A stretch of DNA of 63,620 nucleotides from Brevinema_A sp051649605 (lineage in GTDB: Bacteria > Spirochaetota > Brevinematia > Brevinematales > Brevinemataceae), in contig JBOFHK010000027.1 in the NCBI GenBank assembly GCA_051649605.1, positions 1 through 63,620 on the forward strand. The letters run 5' to 3'. Each line of letters opens with the position of its first letter. Positions within the stretch are counted from its first letter, which is position 1. A program made the translations under genes and the position numbers. Positions 62,441 through 63,620 of this stretch are shown here, piece after piece. The notes beneath the pieces were generated by a model. That model saw only the letters and a list, made by a program, of their open reading frames with translations, was not told where the DNA came from and made no database searches.

Positions 62441-63620
62441 ATGCTTACAAAAAAAGTTTTCTTTGGTATTAGTGCCATCTTATGTTTCTTATTTTCTATA
62501 TTTATGATGATTATGTTATTTCAACAATCTGGTTTAGTAGACTATGCTAGGCAAAAATACTATCGTCAAATAATTGATGAACAACAACAGATTCTGAATA
62601 AAAATTTCACTCCATTCATTATAGATATGACATCTTTTGCACACTCTCCTTCTATTGCAGAGATTTTCACAAAAAAATCGGTTGTATTAGAAAACTTCCC
62701 TAATGCCATGTTTAATGGGGTACGATCAATCCGATTTACAGATCCTAGGGGAAAAATTCTTTATTCTTCTGTAGGAGATCAAGAATTTAATCTCCAAATC
62801 TCCCCAACAATTTTAGAGTGGTTTCAGAATTCCAATCAGGAATTATCTTTTTTCTTCTTAGATCAAGATAGATTTGTAGGAATACAGAAATATCAAAATC
62901 CTTATTTGATGGATAATTTTGGATATATTACTGTGGAGTTTACTACTGGAGCATTATTTCAACAGCTTGGAATCTCTAACTATTATATACGAATTGTTAA
63001 TCAACAAGAACCTATTATAATTCTAGCTGGCACGAAAAATATTAATATTGAATTAGCTTCTACCTTAGCTCTTAAATCTACTGTACAACAAATACCTGTA
63101 AATTATGGATCTTTGTTTAAGATTTCCCAATTAGGCTCTATAATTTATTATATTGGCAATGATTTTTATATTCCTCCGATATTAATGGGAGTAACGTTTG
63201 TAATTCTTTTACTTGGTCTCCTCTTTTTATATAAACTCTGTCAGAAAAAAAATACAGATCATACTAGCATGGCATATAGTTCTAAAATATCTGAATTAAT
63301 TCAAGATATTGAAGCAGGCAATAACTATCAATCGGAGCACGCTAGTGATATGTTACATCAAGTTTCTAATTTTGGTGTAATACAGGATGATGAGACGTTA
63401 GAAGACGATTTTACAGTTCGTCTGGAGCAAATATCTAAATATGAGGCAACATTTGACGATGATTCCTTAGAGGATGATATTTTATCTTATAAAAAAGAGC
63501 TAGAGCCTGAGTTGGAAGAAGAGCTAGAAGAGCTAGAGCCTGAGTTGGAAGAAGAGCTAGAAGAGCTAGAGCCTGAGTTGGAAGAAGAGCTAGAAGAGCT
63601 AGAGCCTGAGTTGGAAGAAG
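62441..63620 (+). CDS. Two-TM sensor-like membrane protein with an acidic tandem-repeat tail (3' end outside window)
   Basis: ATG 62441 after AGGAG opens a frame that runs off the window (393 codons seen). Helix 1 (about residues 5-27, VFFGISAILCFLFSIFMMIML) and helix 2 (about 245-265, ILMGVTFVILLLGLLFLYKL) enclose a periplasmic domain of about 215 residues with an N-terminal helix, like a small-molecule or dCache-type sensor. The cytoplasmic part is acidic and ends in at least three perfect copies of an 11-residue unit (ELEPELEEELE). No enzyme domain is visible before the edge. The family is not known to me. Confidence 0.75.
   Translation, partial: MLTKKVFFGISAILCFLFSIFMMIMLFQQSGLVDYARQKYYRQIIDEQQQILNKNFTPFIIDMTSFAHSPSIAEIFTKKSVVLENFPNAMFNGVRSIRFTDPRGKILYSSVGDQEFNLQISPTILEWFQNSNQELSFFFLDQDRFVGIQKYQNPYLMDNFGYITVEFTTGALFQQLGISNYYIRIVNQQEPIIILAGTKNINIELASTLALKSTVQQIPVNYGSLFKISQLGSIIYYIGNDFYIPPILMGVTFVILLLGLLFLYKLCQKKNTDHTSMAYSSKISELIQDIEAGNNYQSEHASDMLHQVSNFGVIQDDETLEDDFTVRLEQISKYEATFDDDSLEDDILSYKKELEPELEEELEELEPELEEELEELEPELEEELEELEPELEE
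63497..63620 (+). repeat. 33-bp tandem repeat coding for an acidic helix
   Basis: Identical 33-bp units lie at 63497-63529, 63530-63562 and 63563-63595, with a fourth cut by the window edge. Each codes for ELEPELEEELE. The length is a multiple of three, so copy-number change would alter tail length without breaking the frame. Confidence 0.95.

Noticed and set aside
1..63620. Possible CRISPR arrays, insertion sequences or rRNA genes
   Set aside because: No regularly spaced repeats, transposase motifs or rRNA-like stretches were found on reading both strands.
1..63620. Avoidance of GCGC as a footprint of the former R-M system
   Set aside because: GCGC sites are present (for example near 443, 36742 and 55801), and I could not count or compare with expectation reliably.

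Overview
This is an AT-rich window of about 64 kb from a bacterium with a Gram-negative envelope. It encodes TonB/ExbD, an RND pump, Mla-type lipid transport, lipoproteins, a pyruvate:ferredoxin oxidoreductase and a Suf iron-sulphur system. The order rpsF-ssb-rpsR-(membrane protein)-rplI-dnaB, the HAMP-linked class III adenylate cyclase and the long acidic-repeat membrane protein fit a spirochaete-like host. That placement is inference; no rRNA is present to settle it. No CRISPR array or insertion sequence was found. One tRNA gene, tRNA-Ala(GGC), is present.

Positions 1-6.7 kb are accessory DNA. They hold the 3' end of a phage tail-fibre gene facing an inverted, apparently unexpressed tail-fibre C-terminal cassette. 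A lysis-like cassette follows (small two-TM protein, M15 endolysin split at an A7 run, N-anchored beta-rich protein), then an orphan Dam methylase, small hypothetical genes behind two near-identical promoters, and a lipoprotein. The region ends in a dead HinP1I-like restriction-modification system: the methylase has lost its 5' half and the endonuclease carries an amber codon.

Positions 6.7-22.8 kb are mostly on the minus strand. They contain exbD-tonB-addB-like, a RodZ-like gene and pgsA on the plus strand, sufBCD followed by a separately promoted sufSU, a nitroreductase, a multicopper oxidase, tRNA-Ala, and a secreted paralogue of the 4.6-5.4 kb lipoprotein. The two paralogues share an unusual promoter in which a long dyad brackets the -10 box.

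Positions 23-29.9 kb are a sugar-acid and sugar region. It holds a GH1 glycosidase behind a cre/LacI-like operator, a BadF/NagK-type kinase, an MsmK/UgpC-type ABC ATPase fused to a PTS EIIB domain with its phosphorylatable Cys, a frameshifted glycerate kinase and a GntP permease.

Positions 30-44.6 kb contain a LysM/M23 peptidase, the rpsF operon with an S6:S18-binding-type leader, dnaB, mlaE-F-D, a DegT aminotransferase, two CNNM/CorC proteins, an RNA m5U methyltransferase, a decayed GNAT gene and a Gfo/Idh/MocA oxidoreductase. Positions 44.6-63.6 kb contain an RND transporter, Mn-type SOD, PepT, an ABC-F ATPase, a GAF-Fis regulator without AAA+, an adenylate cyclase, HU, dnaX-ybaB-recR, nifJ, and a sensor-like membrane protein that runs off the end in 33-bp tandem repeats.

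Several genes are broken by single-base events: the endolysin, a small ORF at 4.1 kb, the methylase and endonuclease, glycerate kinase and GNAT. This suggests either ongoing gene decay or a few consensus errors in homopolymers. The in-frame stops and the 5' deletion cannot be homopolymer errors. The most novel observations are the ABC-ATPase/EIIB fusion, the inverted tail-fibre cassette, and the arm-swapped dyad promoters.
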